This document shows positions 1 through 5,551 of a stretch of 11,217 nt of DNA, in pieces. Position numbers and translations under genes: made by a program. Under the pieces are notes generated by a model. That model was given only the letters and a program-made list of their open reading frames with translations, searched no databases and was not told the DNA's origin. Every line of letters begins with the position of its first letter. The stretch's first letter is position 1. Source of the DNA: Cyanobacteriota bacterium (lineage in GTDB: Bacteria > Cyanobacteriota > Cyanobacteriia > Leptolyngbyales > Leptolyngbyaceae); the NCBI GenBank assembly GCA_027482985.1, contig JAIXVO010000798.1:1-11217 (forward strand). The letters are read 5' to 3'.

Positions 1-921
1 AAATTACAGCAATCTACCGCTGTCACGGGTCGCAGTACGCGGGTGACGCTCCCGGCTGGGTGGCGCTGGTTGCATTCCGACACGGCGACGCAGGCCGCAG
101 GGTTACAACTGGCGATCGCGCAAAAAGTTGCCCCGGAAAGCCGCGATCGCTGGGTGCAGGGCTTGCTGGATCAACGGCGGAATGGCACCTGGCCGACCAC
201 TTACGACAATGCCCAAGCATTATCCGCCCTGGTCGCCTACAGCCAACTGTTACCCACCCCACCTAATTTCACCGCTACCGCTACTCTTGCTAACAAGTCG
301 CTGGCGACCGCCCAATTCCAGGGCTATCAAAAGCCAAGTACGACAACGACAGTACCCATGGCGGAACTGCCTCGCGGTCAGCAGAATTTAACCCTGAGCA
401 AATCGGGGGATGGCATTCTGCACTATCTAGTCGCCTACCGCTATCGGTTACAGGGGCAGCAACCCGGACGTATGAATGGCTTACGGGTCACGCGCACCAT
501 TCGGCCAGCGAACGAGGAGAAAACCCTGTATCGGACGGGGCTATTTGCCGGAGAGAACCTCAAACTGCCCGTGGGACAAGTGTTTGATATTGGGCTGGAA
601 ATCATCACGGATCATCCCGTGGATCACGTGGTGATTACTGATCCGCTCCCGGCTGGATTGGAAGCCGTAGACGACAGTTTCCAAACGGCAACGCCCTACT
701 TCCAAGCGAAAGGGGACAGTTGGCAGATGAGCTATCAAACCTTATATAAGGATCGCGTTGTGGCCTTTGGGGACAAACTGAATCCGGGGGTGTATACGCT
801 GCACTACCTGGTGCGCTCCGTCACGCCGGGCACCTTCAGCTATCCCGGTGCTGCCGCTCACCTGCAATATGCCCCAGAGGAGTTTGGGCGATCAGCCTCC
901 ACGACTCTCGTCATCGAGTAA
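1..921 (+). CDS. Alpha-2-macroglobulin family protein, C-terminal part (5' end outside window)
   Basis: Frame 1 is open from the first base to TAA at 919-921, giving 306 residues of the end of a longer protein; the internal GTG at 43 is not a credible start. The sequence matches the C-terminal end of bacterial alpha-2-macroglobulins. A segment NGTWPTTYDNAQALSAL lies about residues 63-79, the end of the alpha-helical thioester-domain solenoid. It is followed by the GILHYLVAYRY strand, then a final beta-sandwich with FDIGLEIITDHPVDHVVITD and PLPAGLEAVD, and a terminal stretch containing HYLVRSVTPGTFSYPG and QYAPEEFGRSA. Family members are large, usually lipoprotein or periplasmic, protease-trapping proteins thought to guard the cell envelope. 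The thioester motif, if present, lies upstream and cannot be checked. A pbpC partner is common in other bacteria, but the next gene downstream here is convergent and unrelated. Confidence 0.88.
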   Translation, partial: KLQQSTAVTGRSTRVTLPAGWRWLHSDTATQAAGLQLAIAQKVAPESRDRWVQGLLDQRRNGTWPTTYDNAQALSALVAYSQLLPTPPNFTATATLANKSLATAQFQGYQKPSTTTTVPMAELPRGQQNLTLSKSGDGILHYLVAYRYRLQGQQPGRMNGLRVTRTIRPANEEKTLYRTGLFAGENLKLPVGQVFDIGLEIITDHPVDHVVITDPLPAGLEAVDDSFQTATPYFQAKGDSWQMSYQTLYKDRVVAFGDKLNPGVYTLHYLVRSVTPGTFSYPGAAAHLQYAPEEFGRSASTTLVIE

Positions 922-927
922 GCCCCT

Positions 928-968
928 GCGGTTGTCTGCACAATCATCAAAAATGTGCAGACAACCGC
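928..968. terminator. Perfect 15-bp inverted repeat between convergent genes
   Basis: Arms GCGGTTGTCTGCACA (928-942) and TGTGCAGACAACCGC (954-968) are exact reverse complements around an 11-nt loop. The hairpin starts 6 nt after the alpha-2-macroglobulin stop codon, and its right arm ends on the first base of the convergent gene's stop codon. That position suits a shared bidirectional terminator. Neither strand has a T-run after the stem, so it may instead stabilise 3' ends or be a dispersed palindrome. Confidence 0.6.
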
Positions 969-1645
969 TACTTCACCACATAAAGTGACTGGATAATTTT
1001 TTCTAAATCGAGCGGGGTAATGCTGGTGTTTTTGCCGCAACGGTAAGTCTGGCGGTAGTAATCGCTATCGCCTGTGGTCACGCTGTAGTAGGGCGATCGC
1101 CCATTATCAGCCAGCCGCGCCGGGAAACTACCCAAATTTGGTTGGGGTTGGCGCAATTTTGCCGGGGGTGGGGCTTGATTCGCGCCCGTCGGTTGCCCAA
1201 ACAAGATCAGGACTTCGCCGAAGCGGGGCGATCGCGTGCGCCACTCAAACTCAGCCGCACCACCGCCCACCCCACCCGCGATCGCGCTGACAATCACACA
1301 AGCCTTCTGCGGATTCTGATACACGAGGGTGTAACTCGATCCCTCCCGACAAGCTCCCCGCTGGGGTGTTCCCGGTTTGCACAGGTTCGTGTTCACCTGT
1401 GTCACTCGAAACTGCGCTGGCACATAATTCGGGATCACTACTGGAATGTCTAACGCTGTCAGTGCTGCTTTTTGCGAGGCTGTAAACCCAGTCCAGGGAA
1501 GGGGAGTGGTCGCGATCAAAGCGGTTGCTGGCGGTGGGACAGGGGGCGCGAGGGGCGATCGCGCAGCGGCGATCGCGGGTTCCAGGAGGCTGACCCCTGT
1601 CGCTAGTAACATCCCACCACTGGCAACGCAATAGCCCTTGACCAT
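968..1645 (-). CDS. Secreted protein of unknown function
   Basis: 225 residues from ATG at 1645. I chose this start because AAGGGGG sits six bases upstream and a signal peptide follows immediately: MVKGYCV, then a hydrophobic stretch to about residue 20, and an Ala-rich AIAAA cleavage region near residue 28. A start at 1714 would put 23 non-signal-like residues in front. A Pro-rich linker (residues 31-51, APPVPPPA) leads to a domain beginning FTASQKAALTALDIPVVIPN. The mature part has four cysteines (89, 99, 116, 203), enough for two disulfides, and a Gly-rich loop AIAGGVGGGAAEFEW around 121-135. I do not recognise a named family. It looks like a lineage-specific exported cyanobacterial protein, probably periplasmic since no anchor is seen. 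It converges with the alpha-2-macroglobulin gene, which gives no functional link. Confidence 0.75.
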   Translation of the reverse strand: MVKGYCVASGGMLLATGVSLLEPAIAAARSPLAPPVPPPATALIATTPLPWTGFTASQKAALTALDIPVVIPNYVPAQFRVTQVNTNLCKPGTPQRGACREGSSYTLVYQNPQKACVIVSAIAGGVGGGAAEFEWRTRSPRFGEVLILFGQPTGANQAPPPAKLRQPQPNLGSFPARLADNGRSPYYSVTTGDSDYYRQTYRCGKNTSITPLDLEKIIQSLYVVK

Positions 1646-1808
1646 GATGAACCCCCTTGAGCCTAAATCCTCACAAGCCTGCAAAAAGTTCAGCAGAATG
1701 CAGCCATCATACATCTGCCTGAATGGACTGCGATGATGTTAAGCCTGACTCATTTGTTCGATCTCGGCGCGGGCGATAGGCGATCGCACCCTGGTTCCCG
1801 CCTAAGAC

Positions 1809-1841
1809 AAAACCGTGCAATGGCTGGAGTCATTGCACGGT
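1809..1841 (-). terminator. Rho-independent terminator of the 67-residue protein gene
   Basis: On the minus strand an 11-bp perfect stem, ACCGTGCAATG pairing with CATTGCACGGT (plus-strand arms 1812-1822 and 1831-1841) with an 8-nt loop, is followed directly by TTTTGTC. It lies about 60 nt downstream of the stop codon of the 1902-2105 gene and in the right orientation for it. It also insulates the upstream region of the 968-1645 gene. Confidence 0.8.
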
Positions 1842-1901
1842 GAGGGGTGGTGCTGCTGAAATGAACAGAATTGAGCCATCAACGGTGGCACGCGATCGCC
1901 G

Positions 1902-2105
1902 TTAATCGACGACTCGTAAGCGTCCGGCTCGGAGTAACTCGAACACCCGATTCACCATCGCTTCTTCTGCCGAAGTAATGGAGTTCTTGGACAGCAAAGT
2001 CGTCATGAATTGCTGCTGGTCGGCGCGGCTAATTCTGCCCGATGCCGTAATTTTGTTGACCATTTGTTCAATGTTCAAAGGAGCGGAATTGAGAGGATGC
2101 ACCAT
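1902..2105 (-). CDS. Small conserved-looking protein, 67 residues
   Basis: Start taken at ATG 2105 (MVHPLNSAPLNIEQMVNK). An in-frame ATG at 2183 would add 26 Ser/Gly-rich residues that look like leader RNA read as protein, and neither start has a clear Shine-Dalgarno. The protein is mostly helical and polar: LNIEQMVNKITASGRISRADQ, then QQFMTTLLSK, then SAEEAMVNRVFELLRAGRLR, ending RVVD. The pattern of an Asn-Ile-x-Gln helix, ISRADQQ and a C-terminal RVFELLxxGxLRVVD resembles small soluble proteins I associate with cyanobacteria, but I know no function. It has no membrane segment and no cysteine. It has its own terminator and a structured leader, so it is probably a single-gene transcript. A cytoplasmic adaptor or regulatory role is possible but is only a guess from size. 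Confidence 0.7.
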   Translation of the reverse strand: MVHPLNSAPLNIEQMVNKITASGRISRADQQQFMTTLLSKNSITSAEEAMVNRVFELLRAGRLRVVD

Positions 2106-2137
2106 GTTAATTCGACCAAATGCGAGAGAGAAGGGGG

Positions 2138-2179
2138 ACTCAAGCCTGACGGGTAACCCGCTCGTGCCTGAGCTTGAGT
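2138..2179 (-). promoter_or_regulatory. Candidate structured 5' leader of the 67-residue protein gene
   Basis: ACTCAAGC (2138-2145) pairs with GCTTGAGT (2172-2179). Inside them lies a second palindrome, CGGG-TAA-CCCG (2150-2160). In the minus-strand transcript this would fold about 35 nt upstream of the ATG at 2105. It may control translation, or explain why the longer reading frame from 2183 has no protein-like composition. No known riboswitch consensus is recognised. Confidence 0.35.
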
Positions 2180-2252
2180 TCATGGTTGGGAACGGGATTG
2201 CAGGTAATTCAGTTTGAACATAGCTTAAGCATTCCTACTCCCCGTGTCATCG

Positions 2253-2312
2253 CGAAAAATACGAGGGTACTTATGCGTAGTCTTACGCAGTTTTTCGTTC
2301 AAAACGTATAAT
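2253..2312 (+). promoter_or_regulatory. Nested palindrome followed by a TATAAT box facing the end of flv1
   Basis: The noncoding stretch 2106-2362 contains TGCGTA-gtct-TACGCA (2274-2289), enclosed by CGAAAAA (2253-2259) and TTTTTCG (2291-2297). Sixteen to eighteen bases after the palindrome core comes a consensus-like TATAAT (2307-2312), with TTACGC at 2283-2288 as a weak -35. Read on the plus strand, this promoter would point into the 3' end of flv1 and make antisense or small RNA. The palindrome could equally be the operator of a minus-strand promoter for the 1902-2105 gene. I cannot assign a regulator. Confidence 0.4.
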
Positions 2313-2362
2313 GACGGAGATCTGCGATCGCGCCTTGGAGCACTGCCGGAGTGGGGTGCCCG

Positions 2363-4153
2363 CTAATACTGGCTGGCTGATTTCCGGTGATTGATCGCCG
2401 TCACCCCAGTGGTTTCCAGCAACTTACCCATATCCACCAAGGCATACAACAGCCAATGATCGCCACAATCCATCCGGTTCTGCACCGTACACTCCAGATA
2501 CGCCAAGGCATCAGCTAACACCAAACACCCATTGCTGGCGGGTTCAGTTGCCACATTTTCAAACGGGTTTTCGCTGGGTGCAGGTGGCTTTAAGAAGTAG
2601 CGGCGCAGGTTTCGCCCTTCTTTCAAAATATTCAACACAAAGCGATCGCCAATATGGGCAATGCTTTCTTCGATCTGGTCTTTCGCAACGGACAAAGTGA
2701 TCGCAGGCGGCGTGAATCCCGCTTGCGACACCCAGGACGTGAGGAATCCGTAATGGTTAGCACCACTTCTGATCGTGACGACACACAGCGACCCCGTCAC
2801 CCGCCCGACCGCCTGACTGGTGCGATCGCTCTGCGCATCCACCACCGCCTGCCGGGGTGCCCGCACTTTTCGCGCCCGGTTCAGGGTTCTGGCAAAATCC
2901 GCTCCTGCCGTTTCGCACTGATGTAAATGCGCCTCGGTAGGTTTAAATTTCACCCGAATCGTTTCAAATCCCAATGGGTAGCCCGCATCCTGGAGTTTGC
3001 TTTCCACCAGATCCACCGCTTCCCCGCTCCAGCCGTAGGAGCCAAACACCCCCGCCACTTTGGTCTGATTTGCATTCGAGAGTACAAGTCCCAATGCCGT
3101 TTGGATTTGTGTGGGGGGATGTCCCGCCAGCGTCGGGGTACCGATCATGAAACCGTCGCAGTCTTTGACGGCCTCTGTAATTTCATCGGGGGTCGCGAAT
3201 TCGCAATTAATGGTGCGGACAGCCACTCCAGCCTGGGTCACCCCTTTCGCGATCGCGCTGGCCAGCGTTGCCGTATTGCCATAGGCGGAAGTGAACAGGA
3301 GCACCGCACTCAAATCTTTGGTCTGTTGCTGTTCACACCAGCGGCGATAGTCCAGCGTCAGCACACTCACACTATGCCGCACGATCGGGCCATGTCCCGG
3401 TGCATAGAGTTTCGCGCCAAAGGGAGTCAATTTCTCGATCGCGGCTTCCACTTGGGGTGACTGCGCCGCGTGAATACAGTCGAAGAAATAGCGTCGATCT
3501 TCTTCCAAGGTTTTCCAGTGTTCGTCAAACACGGAATCGTCACAAATATGTGCTGCAAACAGTTTATCGGTATACAACATACGGCTGGCTGGATCATAGG
3601 TGGCGATCGCGTCTGGGTGGCGGGGCGTAGGTACAAAGCGGAATTGCAGCAGATGGCCATTGCCCAAATCCAAGACTTCTTCATCCCGGATGATGTGCAC
3701 TTTTAAGGTGAGATTGCCCCCACACTCAATCCCTAAATCCTGAGCTTCGTCCTCTCGCGGTGACGGAATATTGAACGACTGGTTCAACAACACCGATCGC
3801 AGCGTATTTGCCCCCGGCTTCGAGCAAATCACCGTCGCATAGGGGGCTGCTTCCAGGAGTCGCTTCAACGTCTCAATCCGGTTGGGATTGACGTGGCTGA
3901 GGATGATGTAGTTCAACCGCTGATAGTAAACGTGGTGGCCCAATTCCTCCAGGAACAGGTCGGTAAACGATTCTCCCGGCGGGTCTAACAGGGCAATTTG
4001 CTGGCCCTGAATCAAATAGGAATTAGCCGTTGTGCCTTTCTGACGGGCGTATTCCACTTCAAACTTGAGGCGCTCCCAAGTCCGCGATCGCAACACGGTG
4101 GTATTGCCGCCCATCTCGGCAACTTGCACATCACGAGGTCTGAAATCAGCCAT
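2363..4153 (-). CDS. flv1: Flavodiiron protein Flv1 (diflavin flavoprotein with degenerate diiron site)
   Basis: 596 residues. The N-terminal metallo-beta-lactamase-like domain covers about 20-275, a flavodoxin-like FMN domain about 282-425 (LLFTSAYGNTATLA at 286-298), and a flavin-reductase-like domain about 445-590 (RVTGSLCVVT, TSWVSQAGF), the three-domain architecture of cyanobacterial class C flavodiiron proteins. The iron-binding motif HxExDH is here HVNPNR (87-92): His87 stays, but Asn89, Asn91 and Arg92 replace Glu, Asp and His. Further on, Arg178 and Lys197 stand where His and Asp ligands occur in the Flv3 copy; His254 in GHGP is kept. Such neutral or basic substitutions are the mark of Flv1 and Flv2. 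The neighbouring Flv3 makes Flv1 the better call. Flv1 and Flv3 together reduce O2 to water using electrons from the photosystem I acceptor side. About 22 extra residues (roughly 130-152) occur relative to Flv3. The ribosome site is weak (GGATGGATCT before ATG). Confidence 0.92.
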   Translation of the reverse strand: MADFRPRDVQVAEMGGNTTVLRSRTWERLKFEVEYARQKGTTANSYLIQGQQIALLDPPGESFTDLFLEELGHHVYYQRLNYIILSHVNPNRIETLKRLLEAAPYATVICSKPGANTLRSVLLNQSFNIPSPREDEAQDLGIECGGNLTLKVHIIRDEEVLDLGNGHLLQFRFVPTPRHPDAIATYDPASRMLYTDKLFAAHICDDSVFDEHWKTLEEDRRYFFDCIHAAQSPQVEAAIEKLTPFGAKLYAPGHGPIVRHSVSVLTLDYRRWCEQQQTKDLSAVLLFTSAYGNTATLASAIAKGVTQAGVAVRTINCEFATPDEITEAVKDCDGFMIGTPTLAGHPPTQIQTALGLVLSNANQTKVAGVFGSYGWSGEAVDLVESKLQDAGYPLGFETIRVKFKPTEAHLHQCETAGADFARTLNRARKVRAPRQAVVDAQSDRTSQAVGRVTGSLCVVTIRSGANHYGFLTSWVSQAGFTPPAITLSVAKDQIEESIAHIGDRFVLNILKEGRNLRRYFLKPPAPSENPFENVATEPASNGCLVLADALAYLECTVQNRMDCGDHWLLYALVDMGKLLETTGVTAINHRKSASQY

Positions 4154-4271
4154 AGATCCATCCGGGGAGAAAGAACAGAAAAGTTAACTGTCTACCGCTA
4201 GCAGCCTGGGGCAATCAGTGCAGCCAGTACGAGCTTGCGAGATCTGCATCGAAATCATGTCCCATCTGTAG

Positions 4272-4300
4272 GATGTGTTAGGCGCTAACCGTAACGCATC
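4272..4300. repeat. Dispersed cyanobacterial palindrome between the PsiE-like gene and flv1
   Basis: GATGTGTTA (4272-4280) and TAACGCATC (4292-4300) form a 9-bp stem with one G-T wobble around GGCGCTAACCG. Sequences of the type TAGGATGCGTTA-n-TAACGCATCG are recurring intergenic palindromes in many cyanobacteria. It occupies the 173-nt gap (4154-4326) upstream of flv1. I see no other clear element in that gap and no convincing flv1 promoter. Confidence 0.55.
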
Positions 4301-4326
4301 GCCGGGATGTGATTCGCGCACCACCC

Positions 4327-4911
4327 TCAACTATCGTGGTGAATTACCTTGCGATTCTCCAGCAGGGAGTGGGTGCCCACAAAAGACGGTTCCATCACCG
4401 CCAAAGGGGAATCAGCAGATAACTCGTCTCGTTCTAGCTTACGTCTTAACGAGAGCCGTTTTTCTGGATCAACCCCTTCAAACGTGGGCGGCAACCAGAC
4501 CCGGATGATTAACAAGGCTCCCATCACCAGCAAAAAGAAGCACGCTGACAGCACTTGACTCCAGGGCGTTTCCAACACGCCGCGCACAATCACTTCCCGC
4601 AACACAGAAACGATCGACACTTCCACCGCCACCCCAATCGACACCCGTTGCTCTTGCAAGTAAATAATCAAGAGGCGGAACAGTTCCACCAGAATCAGGA
4701 GAAACAGGATGTCGGCAGTCACCACCTGAAAATCGAGCGGCGGCAGAAGCGAGAGAAACATTTCCCGCAACTGCAACAACATGAAACTAAACAATCCAAT
4801 ACAAAGCGAAACAATGATCAAGTCCTGAATGCTTTCCAGCACTTGCACCACTAAATCTCGCTGTGCCGTCAACAGACGGGAACTGGTTGGTTTAGATGAA
4901 GGGAGGTGCAT
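4327..4911 (-). CDS. PsiE-like (phosphate-starvation-inducible E family) membrane protein
   Basis: 194 residues from ATG 4911, which has GAGGA eight bases upstream; the TTG at 4926 is less likely. Four hydrophobic segments lie at about 30-56 (LIIVSLCIGLFSFMLL), 66-85 (ADILFLLILVELFRLLIIYL), 92-112 and 119-140 (VLSACFFLLVMGALLIIRVW). The pairing of LVELFRLLIIYLQEQRVSIG with VEVSIVSVLREVIVRG is the PsiE-family signature: a Glu/Arg helix end, a short basic loop, then a helix with an Arg-Glu pair. The C-terminal 50 residues are charged and probably cytoplasmic. PsiE biochemical function is unknown even where it was first described. The gene lies between flv3 and flv1 on the same strand, 173 nt ahead of flv1, so cotranscription with flv1 is plausible. 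The 640-nt repeat-rich gap before it makes cotranscription with flv3 less so. Confidence 0.75.
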   Translation of the reverse strand: MHLPSSKPTSSRLLTAQRDLVVQVLESIQDLIIVSLCIGLFSFMLLQLREMFLSLLPPLDFQVVTADILFLLILVELFRLLIIYLQEQRVSIGVAVEVSIVSVLREVIVRGVLETPWSQVLSACFFLLVMGALLIIRVWLPPTFEGVDPEKRLSLRRKLERDELSADSPLAVMEPSFVGTHSLLENRKVIHHDS

Positions 4912-5036
4912 CGAAAAAATCCTCAACGGGTTTGCTGTTGCTCCAGCTTACCCTTAACAGAACTTATGTTTAAGCAATGTATCTATATAAATAGTTAATG
5001 GAAGTAATTGCTGGATTGGAGGGAGGGGAAGGGCGG

Positions 5037-5060
5037 AGCCAGAAGCCAGAAGTCAGGAGG
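5037..5060 (+). repeat. Short tandem heptamer repeat (AGCCAGA type)
   Basis: AGCCAGA (5037-5043), AGCCAGA (5044-5050) and AGTCAGG (5051-5057), then AGG. This is the short tandemly repeated heptamer style common in cyanobacterial intergenic DNA. A related run in the opposite orientation stands at 5524-5551, so the two runs flank the repeat cluster. Confidence 0.6.
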
Positions 5061-5080
5061 AAAAAGCGATGAGTATTGTA

Positions 5081-5103
5081 GAGACGCGCCGCTGGCACGT
5101 CTC
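5081..5103. repeat. Small palindrome of the GAGACG...CGTCTC type
   Basis: GAGACGCGCC (5081-5090) faces GGCACGTCTC (5094-5103) with a 3-nt loop and one mismatch; the preceding GTA completes a GTAGAGACG start. GTAGAGACG...CGTCTC palindromes recur between genes in many cyanobacteria. No coding role is likely. Confidence 0.55.
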
Positions 5104-5237
5104 CAACAGCAGAACGCGGTAGAGCAATGGTTAGGGGCATGGTCGAGAGTGGGGGCGATCGCTCATGTGGGCATGGGTCGTACCGAAATCCTTGGCTGTG
5201 GTGGAGAACTCATGCTTTAGCACTAATATACTTCACG

Positions 5238-5359
5238 CACCAAAACCGCCCTCACCCCCGCCCCCTCTCCCAAAATGGGCGAGGAGAGAAAGATTGGATT
5301 AGTTCCCCTGCTCCCGCTATGGGAGCAGGGGTTAGGGGATGAGGGCAGCTCTTTTGGTG
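5238..5359. repeat. Nested palindromic element of about 120 bp
   Basis: Three layers of inverted repeat share one centre. Outer: CACCAAAA (5238-5245) with TTTTGGTG (5352-5359). Middle: GCCCTCA (5248-5254) with TGAGGGC (5340-5346), flanked inward by C-rich and G-rich runs. Right of centre, an 11-bp perfect hairpin CCCCTGCTCCC (5305-5315) with GGGAGCAGGGG (5321-5331). A CCCTCTCCCAAAATGGGCGAG motif typical of dispersed bacterial palindromes lies at 5263-5283. Size and terminal inverted repeats resemble a miniature mobile or REP-like element. No transposase is nearby and no target duplication is established. Confidence 0.6.
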
Positions 5360-5381
5360 TGTCAGGTATTCTTTTGGTGTG
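5350..5381 (+). repeat. 12-bp direct repeat, 20-bp period
   Basis: TCTTTTGGTGTG occurs at 5350-5361 and again at 5370-5381, separated by TCAGGTAT. The first copy contains the outer arm of the nested palindrome at 5238-5359, the second leads into the hairpin at 5378-5430. This suggests that two repeat elements sharing an end sequence lie side by side. Confidence 0.65.
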
Positions 5382-5430
5382 CCCCAATGCCACGCCCATG
5401 CTTTGCACTTGGGTGTGGCATTGGGGCACA
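5378..5430. repeat. Near-perfect 21-bp hairpin
   Basis: The arm at 5378-5398 starts TGTGCCCCAATGCC. The arm at 5410-5430 ends GGCATTGGGGCACA. They pair over all 21 positions with a single G-T wobble and an 11-nt loop (5399-5409). A third partial copy, TGCCCAATGCCGCGCCC, follows in direct orientation at 5456-5472. It lies about 120 nt downstream of the flv3 stop codon. It has no T-run, so it is more likely a dispersed repeat than a simple terminator, though it would still fold in an flv3 readthrough transcript. Confidence 0.65.
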
Positions 5431-5466
5431 AATGGAAACTGCTGCAGAATTTGCCTGCCCAATGCC

Positions 5467-5512
5467 GCGCCCCTACGGATATGGCCGGTTGTCAAAGACT
5501 GCGCCCCTACGG
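5467..5512 (+). repeat. Direct repeat GCGCCCCTACGG, two copies
   Basis: Exact 12-mers at 5467-5478 and 5501-5512, a 34-bp period. Words of the type GCGCCCCTACGGGTGCAT are frequent in cyanobacterial intergenic repeats. Confidence 0.6.
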
Positions 5513-5523
5513 GTGCATCTCTT

Positions 5524-5551
5524 CCGCCCTCTGCCTCCTGCCTTCTGCCTT
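5524..5551 (-). repeat. Heptamer tandem repeat overlapping the flv3 stop codon
   Basis: On the plus strand: CCGCCCT, CTGCCTC, CTGCCTT, CTGCCTT at 5524-5551; as AAGGCAG units on the minus strand. The last unit covers two bases of the flv3 stop codon (5550-5552), so the repeat run begins exactly where coding ends. Confidence 0.65.

Larger units (their letters stand above)
4912..5549. other. Noncoding repeat-rich gap between flv3 and the PsiE-like gene
   Basis: I see no credible gene in this stretch; open frames here read as low-complexity repeat translations. It begins with an A+T-rich leader of the PsiE-like gene (about 4920-5010) containing TATATA at 4984-4989, a possible minus-strand -10 box without a good -35. 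From about 5037 to 5551 it is a patchwork of heptamer runs, palindromes and direct repeats, listed separately. 5107-5237 shows nothing I can name apart from one HIP1 site at 5154. Confidence 0.7.

Noticed and set aside
43..45. GTG as the start of the first gene
   Set aside because: The frame is open without interruption to base 1 and the sequence continues an alpha-2-macroglobulin C-terminal region, so the gene begins outside the window.
1646..1714. Longer form of the secreted protein starting at 1714
   Set aside because: The added 23 residues precede a clear signal peptide and the ATG at 1645 has a strong AAGGGGG site.
2106..2183. Longer form of the 67-residue protein starting at 2183
   Set aside because: The extra 26 residues cover a palindromic leader, look low-complexity and have no ribosome site.
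2271..2289. NtcA box (GTA-N8-TAC) or LexA box in the 2253-2312 region
   Set aside because: The closest NtcA match is GTA-N8-TAG with wrong spacing to TATAAT, and the LexA pattern fails in its second half.
2927..3460. 177-codon plus-strand frame opposite flv1
   Set aside because: It is antisense to a well-supported conserved gene, lacks a ribosome site and its translation is low-quality.
4272..4300. Terminator of the PsiE-like gene
   Set aside because: The stem is a known style of dispersed palindrome and has no T-run on the minus strand, so termination is not supported.
5008..5549. Several plus- and minus-strand open frames of 70-180 codons in the repeat patch
   Set aside because: They are made of heptamers and palindromes read as protein, overlap one another, or run antisense into flv3; none has family resemblance.
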